This document shows, in pieces, positions 33,820-41,732 of a DNA stretch of 64,000 nucleotides. The notes beneath the pieces were generated by a model. The model saw only the letters and a list, made by a program, of their open reading frames with translations. It was not told the origin of the DNA and did no database searches. The translations under genes and the position numbers were made by a program. This DNA is from CAVVAL01 sp963742725 (GTDB lineage: Bacteria > Actinomycetota > Actinomycetes > Mycobacteriales > Cryptosporangiaceae): NCBI GenBank assembly GCA_963742725.1, contig CAVUMX010000003.1:1736001-1800000 (forward strand). The letters are read 5' to 3'. Position 1 is the stretch's first letter, and every line of letters begins with the position of its first letter.

Positions 33820-34722
33820 CTACGGGCCGAGCAGGTCGAGGGCCACGCGGCTGCGATGCCACGACGCCGTCCCCCACGCCGTCCGCAGCGCCCACACGCG
33901 ACGGAGCCACAGGTGCAGGTCCAGCTCGGCCGTGTACCCGATCGCCCCGTGCACCTGGAGCGCGGCGCGCGCCGCCAGATCCGCCGCCTCGATCGCCGCC
34001 GCCGCCCCCGCCGAGGTGTCCCGGCTCGCCGCCGGCTCCCCCCGGTACAGCGCCCACGCCGCCCGGTGCACCAGCGGACGGGCGAACTCCAGCGCGATCG
34101 CCACATCCGCCAGCCGGTGCTTCACCGCCTGGAACTGGCCGATCGCGCGTCCGAACTGGCGGCGGGCGCCCGCGTAGGCCACGGTCGTGTCCAGCAAGTG
34201 CGCGGCCACGCCGATGAGCTGGGCGGACGTGCCGAGCGTGCCCCGGTCCCGCGCCGATGCCAGCTTCTGCCCATCGTCCGTGATCAGGGTTTTCGAACCC
34301 CCGGCGACGGCGAACAGCTTGCGGGACGGATCGGCGCCGGGGTGTGCGGTGAGGACGGGCGCGGTGACGGCGTGCAGGGCGGTGTCGGTCAGGACGAGGA
34401 CGAGGTCGGCGATGTCGGCGTCCGCCGCGTAGGGGGCGGCCACCGAGGCGCAGGAGGTCTGGACGAGCCGTGCGGCGAGCACGGTGTCGACGAAGGGTCC
34501 GGGGGCGGCGGCGCGGCCGAGTTCTTCGAAGATGAGGACGGTGTCGGGTTCGTCGAGCCCGTCGAACAGGCCGACGTCCTGGAGGTGGCGCCAGAGGTCG
34601 CCGCGCCGGGCCTGCGGCTCCTCGGCCGCCGCCCGCACGAGCTTCGGCGGGCAGTGCGCGGCCAGGACCTCGCGCACTGTGGCCGCGAACGCCTGCTGCT
34701 CGTCGCTGGGGGCGAACCTCAT
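33820..34722 (-). CDS. Acyl-CoA dehydrogenase, short (heteromeric partner type)
   Basis: 300 residues, shorter than the usual 380, as in the FadE32/FadE33 or ChsE-type subunits that form alpha2-beta2 enzymes. N-terminal FAPSDEQQAFAATVREVLAAHCPP, middle FEELGRAAAPGPFVDTVLAARL, C-terminal YAGARRQFGRAIGQFQAVKHRLAD and LQVHGAIGYTAELDLHLW. The usual FAD-binding (S/T)xPxAGSD motif is reduced, fitting a non-canonical subunit. ATG 34722 overlaps the stop of the full-length FadE upstream by ATGA, so the two are the likely pair. Probable role: desaturation of a steroid-derived acyl-CoA. Confidence 0.87.
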   Translation of the reverse strand: MRFAPSDEQQAFAATVREVLAAHCPPKLVRAAAEEPQARRGDLWRHLQDVGLFDGLDEPDTVLIFEELGRAAAPGPFVDTVLAARLVQTSCASVAAPYAADADIADLVLVLTDTALHAVTAPVLTAHPGADPSRKLFAVAGGSKTLITDDGQKLASARDRGTLGTSAQLIGVAAHLLDTTVAYAGARRQFGRAIGQFQAVKHRLADVAIALEFARPLVHRAAWALYRGEPAASRDTSAGAAAAIEAADLAARAALQVHGAIGYTAELDLHLWLRRVWALRTAWGTASWHRSRVALDLLGP

Positions 34723-35828
34723 CGCGGCTCCCTGGGCAGTCCGAGGACGCGCTCGGCGACGACGTTGCGCTGGATCTCGTTCGTGCCGGCGTAGATCGGG
34801 CCGGCGAGGGCGAACAGGTAGCCGTCGAGCCAGTCCGGGGTGACGTCCTGGCCGAGGAGCTGGAGAGCGATGTCGTGGAGGCGGACGTCCAGTTCGGACC
34901 AGAACACCTTTGTCATGCTCGTGTTCGCGCCCGGCCGGGGGTGACAGGCGGCGGCGAACGTGTGCAGCCGGTACGCCTGCGCGTCGGCCCAGGCGCGGGC
35001 CACATCGTGCCGCAGCGCGGGGTCGGGGTGCTGCCGGTAGACGTCCACGAGTTTCGCCGCCGTGGCGAGGAAGCGCCCGGGGCTGCGCAGGGTCAGGCCG
35101 CGCTCCGAGCTGGCCGTGGTCATGGCGACGCGCCAGCCGTCGCCGACGGCGCCGAGTACGTCGGTGTCGGGCACGTACGCGCCGTCGAAGAAGATCTCCG
35201 CGAACCCGGGCTCCCCGTCGAGCTGCGCGATCGGGCGGACGGTGACGCCGGGCGAGTCGAGCCTCACCAGGAAGTACGTGAGTCCGCGGTGGCGGGGGCG
35301 GGCGAGGGGGTCGGTGCGGAAGAGTCCGAACGCCCAGTCGGCGAAGGCCGCCCGCGAACTCCACGTCTTCTGGCCGTGCAGGCGCCAGCCGCCGTCGCCG
35401 CGGGTGGCGTGGGCCCTCAGCGACGCCAGGTCGCTGCCCGCTTCGGGCTCGGACCAGGCCTGCGCCCACACGTCGTCGCCGCGCGCCATCCGCGGGAGGA
35501 ACCGGGTGCGCTGCTGGTCGGTGCCGAACTCCAGCAGCGTCGGCGCGAGGAGGAACACGCCGTTCTGGCTGACCCGCCGCGGCGCGCCGGCCGCGTAGTA
35601 CTCCTCCTCGAACAGCAGCCACTCGATCAGGCTCGCGCCGCGCCCGCCGTACTCGCGCGGCCAGGACACGGCCGCGTAGCCGGCGTCGTACAGGGTCCGC
35701 TCCCAGGCGCGGTGCGCGGCGAAGCCCTCGCGCGTGTCCATGGACGGGAGCTCTTCGGCGTGCGCCCGGAGCCAGTCCCGCGCCTCGGCCCGGAACCGCT
35801 GCTCGGCGTCAGTGAACGTCAGGTCCAT
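34719..35828 (-). CDS. Acyl-CoA dehydrogenase (heteromeric, FadE-type)
   Basis: 369 residues. LTFTDAEQRFRAEARDWL, SWPREYGGRGASLIEWLLFEEEY, the FAD motif AWSEPEAGSDLASL, GQKTWSSRAAFADW, FAEIFFDGAYV, SERGLTLRSPG, and C-terminal YAGTNEIQRNVVAERVLGLPRE are all present. Together with the short FadE overlapping downstream it resembles the FadE31/FadE32/33 sets of the KstR2 regulon, likely alpha2-beta2. Overlaps the enoyl-CoA hydratase gene upstream by 20 nt. Specificity inferred from context only. Confidence 0.88.
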   Translation of the reverse strand: MDLTFTDAEQRFRAEARDWLRAHAEELPSMDTREGFAAHRAWERTLYDAGYAAVSWPREYGGRGASLIEWLLFEEEYYAAGAPRRVSQNGVFLLAPTLLEFGTDQQRTRFLPRMARGDDVWAQAWSEPEAGSDLASLRAHATRGDGGWRLHGQKTWSSRAAFADWAFGLFRTDPLARPRHRGLTYFLVRLDSPGVTVRPIAQLDGEPGFAEIFFDGAYVPDTDVLGAVGDGWRVAMTTASSERGLTLRSPGRFLATAAKLVDVYRQHPDPALRHDVARAWADAQAYRLHTFAAACHPRPGANTSMTKVFWSELDVRLHDIALQLLGQDVTPDWLDGYLFALAGPIYAGTNEIQRNVVAERVLGLPREPR

Positions 35829-36654
35829 GGCTGCCGTTCTTCATCGCGCGGGCGTCCATGCCGGCGAGGGCGTCCCCGGCGGTCTCGGCGTTGTGGGCGT
35901 GGGCGAGGTGGTGCAGCCCGAACACCGAATCCATGCCGGACTGGAGCCCCATCTGGTCCTCGGCCTGGTTGACGGCCTTCTTGGCGAGCGCGAGCCCGAA
36001 CGGTGGCATCCGGGCGATCCGGGTCGCCAGGTCCAATGTGGATGGCTCCAGTTCCGCGCGGGGCACGACCTGGTTCACCATGCCGAGCTGGAGCGCCCGC
36101 GCGGCCGGCACCCGCTCACCGAGGAACAGAAACTCCTTGGCCTGTCGCGGTCCCATCACCCACGGGTGGGCGAAGTACTCGACCCCCGGAATCCCCATCC
36201 GGACGACCGGGTCGGCGAAGAACGCGTCGTCCGCCGCCACGACCAGGTCGCAGACCCAGGCCAGCATGAGCCCGCCCGCCACGCACGCGCCCTGGACGGC
36301 GGCGATCGTCGGCTTCGGGATCTCGCGCCAGCGCCGGCACATGCCGAGATAGACCTCCTGCTCACGGGCGTACCGGGCCTCGCCGCCCGCCTTGCCGACG
36401 TGGGTCCACCACAGGCTCGCGCGGCGCGGGTACGGGGTGTCGACGTCCCGCCCCGGCGAGCCGATGTCGTGGCCGGCCGAGAAGTGGTCACCCGCGCCTG
36501 CCAGGACGATCACCCGGACGGCGTCGTCGTCGACCGCGCGGTAGAACGCGTCGTCCAGCGCGTACGTCATCGCGCTGTTCTGCGCGTTGCGGTACTCGGG
36601 CCGGTCCATCGTGACGATGGCGACGGGGCCCTTCCGTTCGTAGCGGACCGTCAT
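35809..36654 (-). CDS. Enoyl-CoA hydratase/isomerase
   Basis: 281 residues, crotonase fold: RKGPVAIVTMDRPEYRNAQN, oxyanion loop FSAGHDIGSPG, GACVAGGLMLAWVCDLVVAA, FADPVVRMGIPGVEYFAHPW and LGMVNQVVP. An inserted loop around residues 75-110 (YPRRASLWW) is typical of the mycobacterial EchA group acting on bulky substrates. ATG 36654 overlaps the livG stop (ATGA) and its 3' end overlaps the FadE gene by 20 nt. Hydrates the enoyl-CoA made by the neighbouring FadE pair, presumably. Confidence 0.88.
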   Translation of the reverse strand: MTVRYERKGPVAIVTMDRPEYRNAQNSAMTYALDDAFYRAVDDDAVRVIVLAGAGDHFSAGHDIGSPGRDVDTPYPRRASLWWTHVGKAGGEARYAREQEVYLGMCRRWREIPKPTIAAVQGACVAGGLMLAWVCDLVVAADDAFFADPVVRMGIPGVEYFAHPWVMGPRQAKEFLFLGERVPAARALQLGMVNQVVPRAELEPSTLDLATRIARMPPFGLALAKKAVNQAEDQMGLQSGMDSVFGLHHLAHAHNAETAGDALAGMDARAMKNGSHGPDVH

Positions 36655-37649
36655 GTCGGCTCCCCTCCGGCGCGTTCTCCGAGGTAGGCGGCGCGGACGC
36701 GCGGGTCGGCACGCACCTGGTGCGTCGCGCCGTCGGCCAGGACCCGGCCCAGGTCGAGCACGACCAGGCGCGGGCACAGGCCGGTCACGAACGTCACGTC
36801 GTGCTCGACGAGCAGGACCGCCGCTTCCGGCGCGAGGCGGGTGATCGCGCCGGCCAGGCGGTCCGACTCGGCGGCGTCCAGGCCGGACGTGGGTTCGTCC
36901 AGGAGCAGCACCGTGGGCTCGTCCACGACGGCGCGGGCGACCTCGACCAGCCGCGCCGGCCCGGCGGGGAGCCGCGCGGCGTACTCGCCGGCCTTGTCCG
37001 CGAGGCCGCACAGCTCCAGGACGTCGAGTGCTCTGCGCCGCCGCTCCGGCCTGGCCGTCCGGATCCCGAGCAGGTCGGCCGCGAGTCGCCGGTCGCGCCA
37101 CTCCATCGCGGCGAGGAGGTTCTCCAGGACCGTCAACCGCCCGAACACCTGCTGCCGCTGGAACGTGCGGCGCATCCCCAGCCGGGCGCGACGCACCGCA
37201 CTCGTCCTGGTCACGTCGGTGCCGCCCAGCTCGATCCGTCCTGCGGCGGGCCGGCACAGGCCCGATACGACGTCGAACAACGTGGTCTTCCCGGCCCCGT
37301 TCGGGCCGATCACGCCGCACAGCTCGCCGGCGGCGACGTCCAGGCTCACCCCGGAAAGAGCTTCAACCCCTCCGAAGCGGACGGTGACGCCCTGCACGGA
37401 AAGCGCGGGCCCGGCCGGCGTGGCAGCGGAGCCCGGAGCCAGCGCCCTGTCCGCGCGGGGCGCGCCTTCCGAGCTGAGCGCCGTATCCGGGCCGGGCGTT
37501 GCGGCCGGGCCAGCCGGCGCGTTCGCGCGGGGGGCCTTGTCCGGGCCGGGCGCCGCGTTCGCGTGGGGCGCCTTGTCCGGGCCGGGCGCCGCGTTCGCGC
37601 GGGGCGCCTTGTCGGGGCCGGGCGCCGTGTCCGCGCGGGGGGCGGTCAT
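36651..37649 (-). CDS. livG: ABC transporter ATPase LivG-like with repeat-rich N-terminal extension
   Basis: 332 residues. From about residue 80 it is a LivG-type ATPase: VRFGGVEALSGVSLDV, Walker A GPNGAGKTT, RRTFQRQQVFGRLTVLENLL, Walker B VLLLDEPTSGLD and VEHDV. The signature loop, normally LSGGQ or LSYGQ, reads LPAGPARLVEVARAV, a notable deviation. The first 80 residues hold three copies of APGPDKAP[R/H]ANA and similar Pro/Ala-rich sequence from a 36-bp tandem repeat, absent in the family. ATG 37649 overlaps the livHMF stop. Partner ATPase is the LivF domain of the fusion. Confidence 0.86.
   Translation of the reverse strand: MTAPRADTAPGPDKAPRANAAPGPDKAPHANAAPGPDKAPRANAPAGPAATPGPDTALSSEGAPRADRALAPGSAATPAGPALSVQGVTVRFGGVEALSGVSLDVAAGELCGVIGPNGAGKTTLFDVVSGLCRPAAGRIELGGTDVTRTSAVRRARLGMRRTFQRQQVFGRLTVLENLLAAMEWRDRRLAADLLGIRTARPERRRRALDVLELCGLADKAGEYAARLPAGPARLVEVARAVVDEPTVLLLDEPTSGLDAAESDRLAGAITRLAPEAAVLLVEHDVTFVTGLCPRLVVLDLGRVLADGATHQVRADPRVRAAYLGERAGGEPT
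37527..37640. repeat. 36-bp tandem repeat in the livG 5' end
   Basis: About three 36-bp units (shared core CCGGGCGCCGCGTTCGCG and CTTGTCCGGGCCGGGCGCC) encode the 12-residue unit AAPGPDKAPRAN of the LivG extension. Units are nearly identical, so the expansion is recent. Confidence 0.82.
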
Positions 37650-40375
37650 GAGGGCTGGCCCGCGAGGCCGAGGTAGGCCATGCCGAGGCGGTCGGCGTCG
37701 ACGTCGGTGCGGGGGCCGGACCAGACGACCTCGCCCGCGCGCAGGAACACGACCGTGTCGGCGATGGCGAGGGCCTCGGCGGGTTTCTCCTCGACCAGCA
37801 GCAGCGCCACACCCCGGTCGCGCAGCTCGGTGAGGACGGCGAACAGCGCGTCGGTGACCTTCGGCGCGAGTCCCAGCGACGGCTCGTCCGCGACCAGCAC
37901 ACCCGCCGGCCGGACGAGCGCGGGTGCCAGCGTCAACATCTGCTGCTCGCCGCCCGAGAGCACGCCCGCCGCCAGCCGCCGGCGCTGCGCCAGCATCGGG
38001 AACCGGTCGTAGACCCGTGCCCGGTCGGACGGGTCCGGGAGCCACACTGCCAGGTTCTCGTCCACGGTCAGGCCGGCGAAGATCCCCCGGCCCTGCGGCG
38101 CGGTGAACAGGCCGGTCCGGCGGTGGGGCGGCGTGGCGGTCACGTCGGCGCCGCCGAGCCAGATCCGGCCGCGGTCCGGGACGACCAGGCCGGCCGCCGC
38201 CATGCATGTCGTCGTCTTGCCGGCACCGTTCGCGCCCAGCAGCGCCGTCACCGAACCGGGACGGACCTCCAACGACACGCCCCGCAACACCGGCCCCGCC
38301 CCATACCCGGCCCACACCCCATCAAGCCGCAACCCGCCGCCGTCCCCCGCACCACCGTCCCCCGCGCCGGTGCCGGACCCCGCGCCCACGCCGGACCCCG
38401 CGCCCACCTTCGGACTTTTGAGGGTGGCGGGGCCCGCCACACCCTCAAAAGTCCGAAACTCGACGGGGCGGGTGCGGTGGCGGTGGCGCCACGCGGAAAA
38501 CTGGGCGACCAGCCCGTCCGGGTTCTGGGCGAGCACCATCCCGCCGAGTCCGAACAGGATCGCCAGCACGTGCTGGGACGTGGTGAGCGGCGCGAGCACG
38601 TGCGGCAGCACGGCGACCACCAGCCCGGCGAGCACCGCCGCCCCGGGCCGCCGCACCCCCTGGACGACGACGACCGCGAGCCACACGAATCCGGCCAGTG
38701 CGGGGAAGTCCGAGGTGGTGATGCGGGTGTTGAACGTGGCGAACAGGACGCCGCCGAGTCCGGCGATGCCGGCGGACACGGCGAACAGGGTGAGTTTGGT
38801 CCGGGTCTGGGAGATGCCGGCGGTCGCGGCGGCGGCGGGCGCGGACCGTACGGCGAGCATCGCGCGTCCGGAGCTGGAGTTCTCCAGGTTGCGGATGAGC
38901 AGCACGACGAGCCCGACAACCGCGAGCAGGAACGTCGCCATGAGCCGGGGGTCGCGCAGGTCGATCGGGCCGAGCGCGAGTCCGGGCAGGGGCCAGCCGA
39001 GCGTGCCGTTGCCGAGTGCGGGGAGTTGGAACAGGACGGCGTCGCAGACCAGCGCGAACGCGAGCGTGGCGAGCGCGAGCACCCGCCCGCCGAGGCGCAG
39101 CGCGGGCAGCGCGACCACGATGCCCATCAGCACAGCGGCACCGACGCCCAGCACGAGAGCCCCGACGAACGGCACGCCGCGGGCGACGAGCAGCCCGGCG
39201 ACCAGCGCGGCGGCGGTCACGAACGTCGCCTGGGCGAGGCTCACCATGCCGCCGATCCCGGTGACGACCACGAACGACAGGAAGATCAGCCCGAACGCGA
39301 GCCCCTGCGTCACGAGCCCGACCCAGAACGGCGGCGCCACGGTGTGCACCCAGGTCAGCAGCAGCGCCGCCGACACCGCCCACGGCAGGACGCGACGCCA
39401 GCGGGGCAGGTCGGCGAGGTGGTCGGGTGGCGGCGGGTCCTCGGCGACCGATCCGGCGACCCGCCCGCGCGCACGGCCGAGGACGAGCAGCCCGACGAAC
39501 AGGAGCACGACGGGCGCGGCGGTCCGGAACCCGGTGAGGTCGCGGGCGAAGTCGGCGTAGGCGGCGACGAGGTTCTGCGCGACGCCGAGTCCGAGCCCGG
39601 CGACGAACGTGACGGGGATCGAGGCCAGCCGCCCGAACACCGCCGCCGTCGCGGAGATCAGCAGCAGGACGGTGAACGCGCTCGGGTCGAGTCCCAGCAG
39701 CGGCGCGGCGAGAACGCCTGTCAGCCCGGCGAGCGTGGCGCTGACGGTCCACGCCACGGCGGAGGCGCCGTCCGGGTCGATACCGCGCAGGGCGGCGAGC
39801 GGTGCCCGGTCGACGGTGGCGCGCATGGCGAGCCCGATCCGGGTCCGCCTGAGCAGCACCCACAGCCCGAGGGCGCACAGTGCGGCGGCGACGAACGTGG
39901 CGACCTGGTCGGAGTCGAGCGGGACCCGTCCGAACAGCCGCCAGTCCTCGGCGGGGCTGGGGCCCAGTCCGGGGACGGCGAACTGGTTGTCGGCGAGCGG
40001 CAGGTCGGCACCGGCGGCGACCAGCCGTTCCACGGTCCAGACGCCGAGTGCGGGCAGCGCGATCGACAGCCCGATCGTCGCCACGATCTGCGCGGTCTCG
40101 CCCGCGCGGGCGAGCCGGCGGAACATGAGCCGGTGCAGCCCGTACCCCAGGCCAGGGGCGACGAGCCCGACGGTGACCAGGCCGGCGACGGCCACGTGCC
40201 AGCCCAGTCCGGTGTGCAGCTCGAAGAAGACGAACGCGCAGAGGAACCCGATGGCGCCGTGGGCGAAGTTGAACACGCCCGACGCCGAGTACGACAGCAC
40301 CAGCCCGGACGCCATCAGCGCGTAGAGCGCCCCGGCGACGAGTCCGGACAGGACGTACCCGGCGAGTTCTGCCAT
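37646..40375 (-). CDS. Fused LivH-LivM-LivF ABC transporter protein
   Basis: 909 residues in one open frame. Residues 1-300: LivH-type permease (LSGLVAGALYALMASGLVL, FNFAHGAIG, TIGLSIALPALGVW). Residues about 330-620: LivM-type permease (GLVTQGLAFGLIFLSFVVV, GMVSLAQATFVT, LRNLENSSSGRAMLAVR-like segment, GISQTRTKLTLFAVSAGIAG). Residues about 690-909: LivF ATPase (Walker A GANGAGKTT, signature LSGGEQQML, Walker B VLVADEPSLGL). Normally these are three genes. The linker at about 645-690 includes a family A hairpin translated as FRTFEG...TLKSPK plus Gly-rich repeats. Uptake of a hydrophobic acid or catabolite is inferred from regulon context. Confidence 0.87.
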   Translation of the reverse strand: MAELAGYVLSGLVAGALYALMASGLVLSYSASGVFNFAHGAIGFLCAFVFFELHTGLGWHVAVAGLVTVGLVAPGLGYGLHRLMFRRLARAGETAQIVATIGLSIALPALGVWTVERLVAAGADLPLADNQFAVPGLGPSPAEDWRLFGRVPLDSDQVATFVAAALCALGLWVLLRRTRIGLAMRATVDRAPLAALRGIDPDGASAVAWTVSATLAGLTGVLAAPLLGLDPSAFTVLLLISATAAVFGRLASIPVTFVAGLGLGVAQNLVAAYADFARDLTGFRTAAPVVLLFVGLLVLGRARGRVAGSVAEDPPPPDHLADLPRWRRVLPWAVSAALLLTWVHTVAPPFWVGLVTQGLAFGLIFLSFVVVTGIGGMVSLAQATFVTAAALVAGLLVARGVPFVGALVLGVGAAVLMGIVVALPALRLGGRVLALATLAFALVCDAVLFQLPALGNGTLGWPLPGLALGPIDLRDPRLMATFLLAVVGLVVLLIRNLENSSSGRAMLAVRSAPAAAATAGISQTRTKLTLFAVSAGIAGLGGVLFATFNTRITTSDFPALAGFVWLAVVVVQGVRRPGAAVLAGLVVAVLPHVLAPLTTSQHVLAILFGLGGMVLAQNPDGLVAQFSAWRHRHRTRPVEFRTFEGVAGPATLKSPKVGAGSGVGAGSGTGAGDGGAGDGGGLRLDGVWAGYGAGPVLRGVSLEVRPGSVTALLGANGAGKTTTCMAAAGLVVPDRGRIWLGGADVTATPPHRRTGLFTAPQGRGIFAGLTVDENLAVWLPDPSDRARVYDRFPMLAQRRRLAAGVLSGGEQQMLTLAPALVRPAGVLVADEPSLGLAPKVTDALFAVLTELRDRGVALLLVEEKPAEALAIADTVVFLRAGEVVWSGPRTDVDADRLGMAYLGLAGQPS
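38409..38457. repeat. Family A hairpin, copy 4, inside livHMF coding sequence
   Basis: Perfect 17-bp arms 38409-38425 and 38441-38457, with a 15-nt centre containing a GGCGGG/CCCGCC inner stem. Its flanks show it inserted in the opposite orientation to copies 1-3. It is read in frame in the linker between the LivM and LivF parts. Confidence 0.95.
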
Positions 40376-40379
40376 GGGC

Positions 40380-41609
40380 TCAGGCGAACGGCGTCGTCGG
40401 GAAGCACTTCAGCGGCCGGACGACGCGGTACTCGTCACCGGCGAGCTGGACGAGCGCGCCGCACCCGGCCGGGTCCTTCCAGTCCTCGGGGAACTGGAGT
40501 TCGCCGAGCCCGTCGTTGCGGTGGGTGAAGCCGTTGCGTGGCACGGCGGTGAAGCTCTCGACGGTCAGCTTCGGGCCGGCCTTCTCGGCGATGGCGAGGA
40601 ACAGGTCCGCGGACCAGTAGCCGATCGCCATCGGGTTGGTGAACGCCAGGTCCTGCTTGCCGGCGGCCTTGCGCAGGTCGGCCTTCATCCGCTCCACCTC
40701 GGGCACGTCGGACTCGAACGGCGCGAACTGCGTCGCCGTGATCCCGCCCTGCAACGCCGCCCGGACCGCCGGCTGCGCGAGCAGCTTCGGGTCGTAGTCG
40801 ACGGCGTCCGTGAAGACGCCCTTGAAGCCCGCCTTCTTCAACCCGCCGTACAGGCCGATGTTGAACGGTGTGGTCATGACCGAGACGACGACGTCCGGCT
40901 TCGCGGCGAGGATCGCGTTGACGTACGGCGACCAGTCGGTCGGCACGGCCTTGCTCGGCATGCTGGCGGCGGTCCCGGCGATGCCGAAGCCGGCGCCTTT
41001 GAACGACAGTTCGAGCGTGTGGACGCCGAACCGGCTGGCGTCGTTGTCCGAGCCCTGCACCCATGCCTTCTTGCCTGCGGCGCCGCCGAGGTGCTCGGCG
41101 ATCTGGTGGCCCCACCACGTCTGGGTGTTGTTGCCCTTGCTCGGCACCAGGCAGCCGGAGAACCCGTACCCATAGGTGTTGCCGCACATCTGCGGGTTGA
41201 CGGCCCAGCCGAAGAACGGCACCCGGTTCTGGACGAGGAAGTCGGCGCCGCCCATGAACGGGCTGTTCGCCGGCACGACCGCGAAGACCTCGTCCTGCTG
41301 GACCAGCTTGCGGGCCGCGGCGAGGTCCTTGGCCGGGTCGCCGCCGTCGTCCTCGGAGCCGATGTAGTCGATCGTGCGGCCGTGCACGCCGCCCTCGTCG
41401 TTGGCGCGCGCGAACCGGGCCTTCGCGCCGAGTTCGGTGTCGGCCAGGGTGTAGCCGCTCGGCGACGTCTTGAGCAGCAGGCCGCCGACCTTGATCGCGT
41501 CGTCCGTCACGCCGCGGGTGTTCGTGCCGCCGCCCGGCGGTGGCGCGTCCGGGCTCACCGCACACGCCGCGACCAGCAGGAAGGCCGCCATCATCGGCAC
41601 CAGCCTCAT
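40380..41609 (-). CDS. Branched-chain-type ABC substrate-binding lipoprotein
   Basis: 409 residues. Signal peptide MRLVPMMAAFLLVAACA with lipobox VAAC, then a Pro/Gly linker and a periplasmic-binding-protein-1 fold: TNTRGVTDDAIKVGGL, ANDEGGVHGRTIDYIGSEDDG, ARKLVQQDEVFAVVPANS, WWGHQIAEHLGG, PMAIGYWSADLFLAIAEKAG. Ligand unknown; regulon context suggests a steroid acid or ring-degradation product rather than amino acids. ATG 41609 has GAGGAGG upstream; an ATG 33 nt earlier would spoil the signal peptide. First gene of a seven-gene operon; operator site 9 is 30 nt upstream. Confidence 0.88.
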   Translation of the reverse strand: MRLVPMMAAFLLVAACAVSPDAPPPGGGTNTRGVTDDAIKVGGLLLKTSPSGYTLADTELGAKARFARANDEGGVHGRTIDYIGSEDDGGDPAKDLAAARKLVQQDEVFAVVPANSPFMGGADFLVQNRVPFFGWAVNPQMCGNTYGYGFSGCLVPSKGNNTQTWWGHQIAEHLGGAAGKKAWVQGSDNDASRFGVHTLELSFKGAGFGIAGTAASMPSKAVPTDWSPYVNAILAAKPDVVVSVMTTPFNIGLYGGLKKAGFKGVFTDAVDYDPKLLAQPAVRAALQGGITATQFAPFESDVPEVERMKADLRKAAGKQDLAFTNPMAIGYWSADLFLAIAEKAGPKLTVESFTAVPRNGFTHRNDGLGELQFPEDWKDPAGCGALVQLAGDEYRVVRPLKCFPTTPFA

Positions 41610-41638
41610 CGGGCCACCTCCTCGATCAGAACGCTTGA

Positions 41639-41654
41639 CCAAACGCTCGCTTGG
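41639..41654. promoter_or_regulatory. KstR2-type operator (site 9)
   Basis: CCAAACGCTCGCTTGG, one base from the consensus. 30 nt before the transporter operon start. Confidence 0.8.
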
Positions 41655-41682
41655 CTAGCGATCGTACGGCCGGAACGGCTGA

Positions 41683-41698
41683 CCAAGCAATCGCTTGG
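41683..41698. promoter_or_regulatory. KstR2-type operator (site 10)
   Basis: CCAAGCAATCGCTTGG, perfect arms. 35 nt before the aldehyde dehydrogenase ATG; 28 bp from site 9 in the same divergent region. Confidence 0.83.
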
Positions 41699-41732
41699 TG
41701 CTAGCGTGAACCGCGACAGACGGGAGCCCGCG

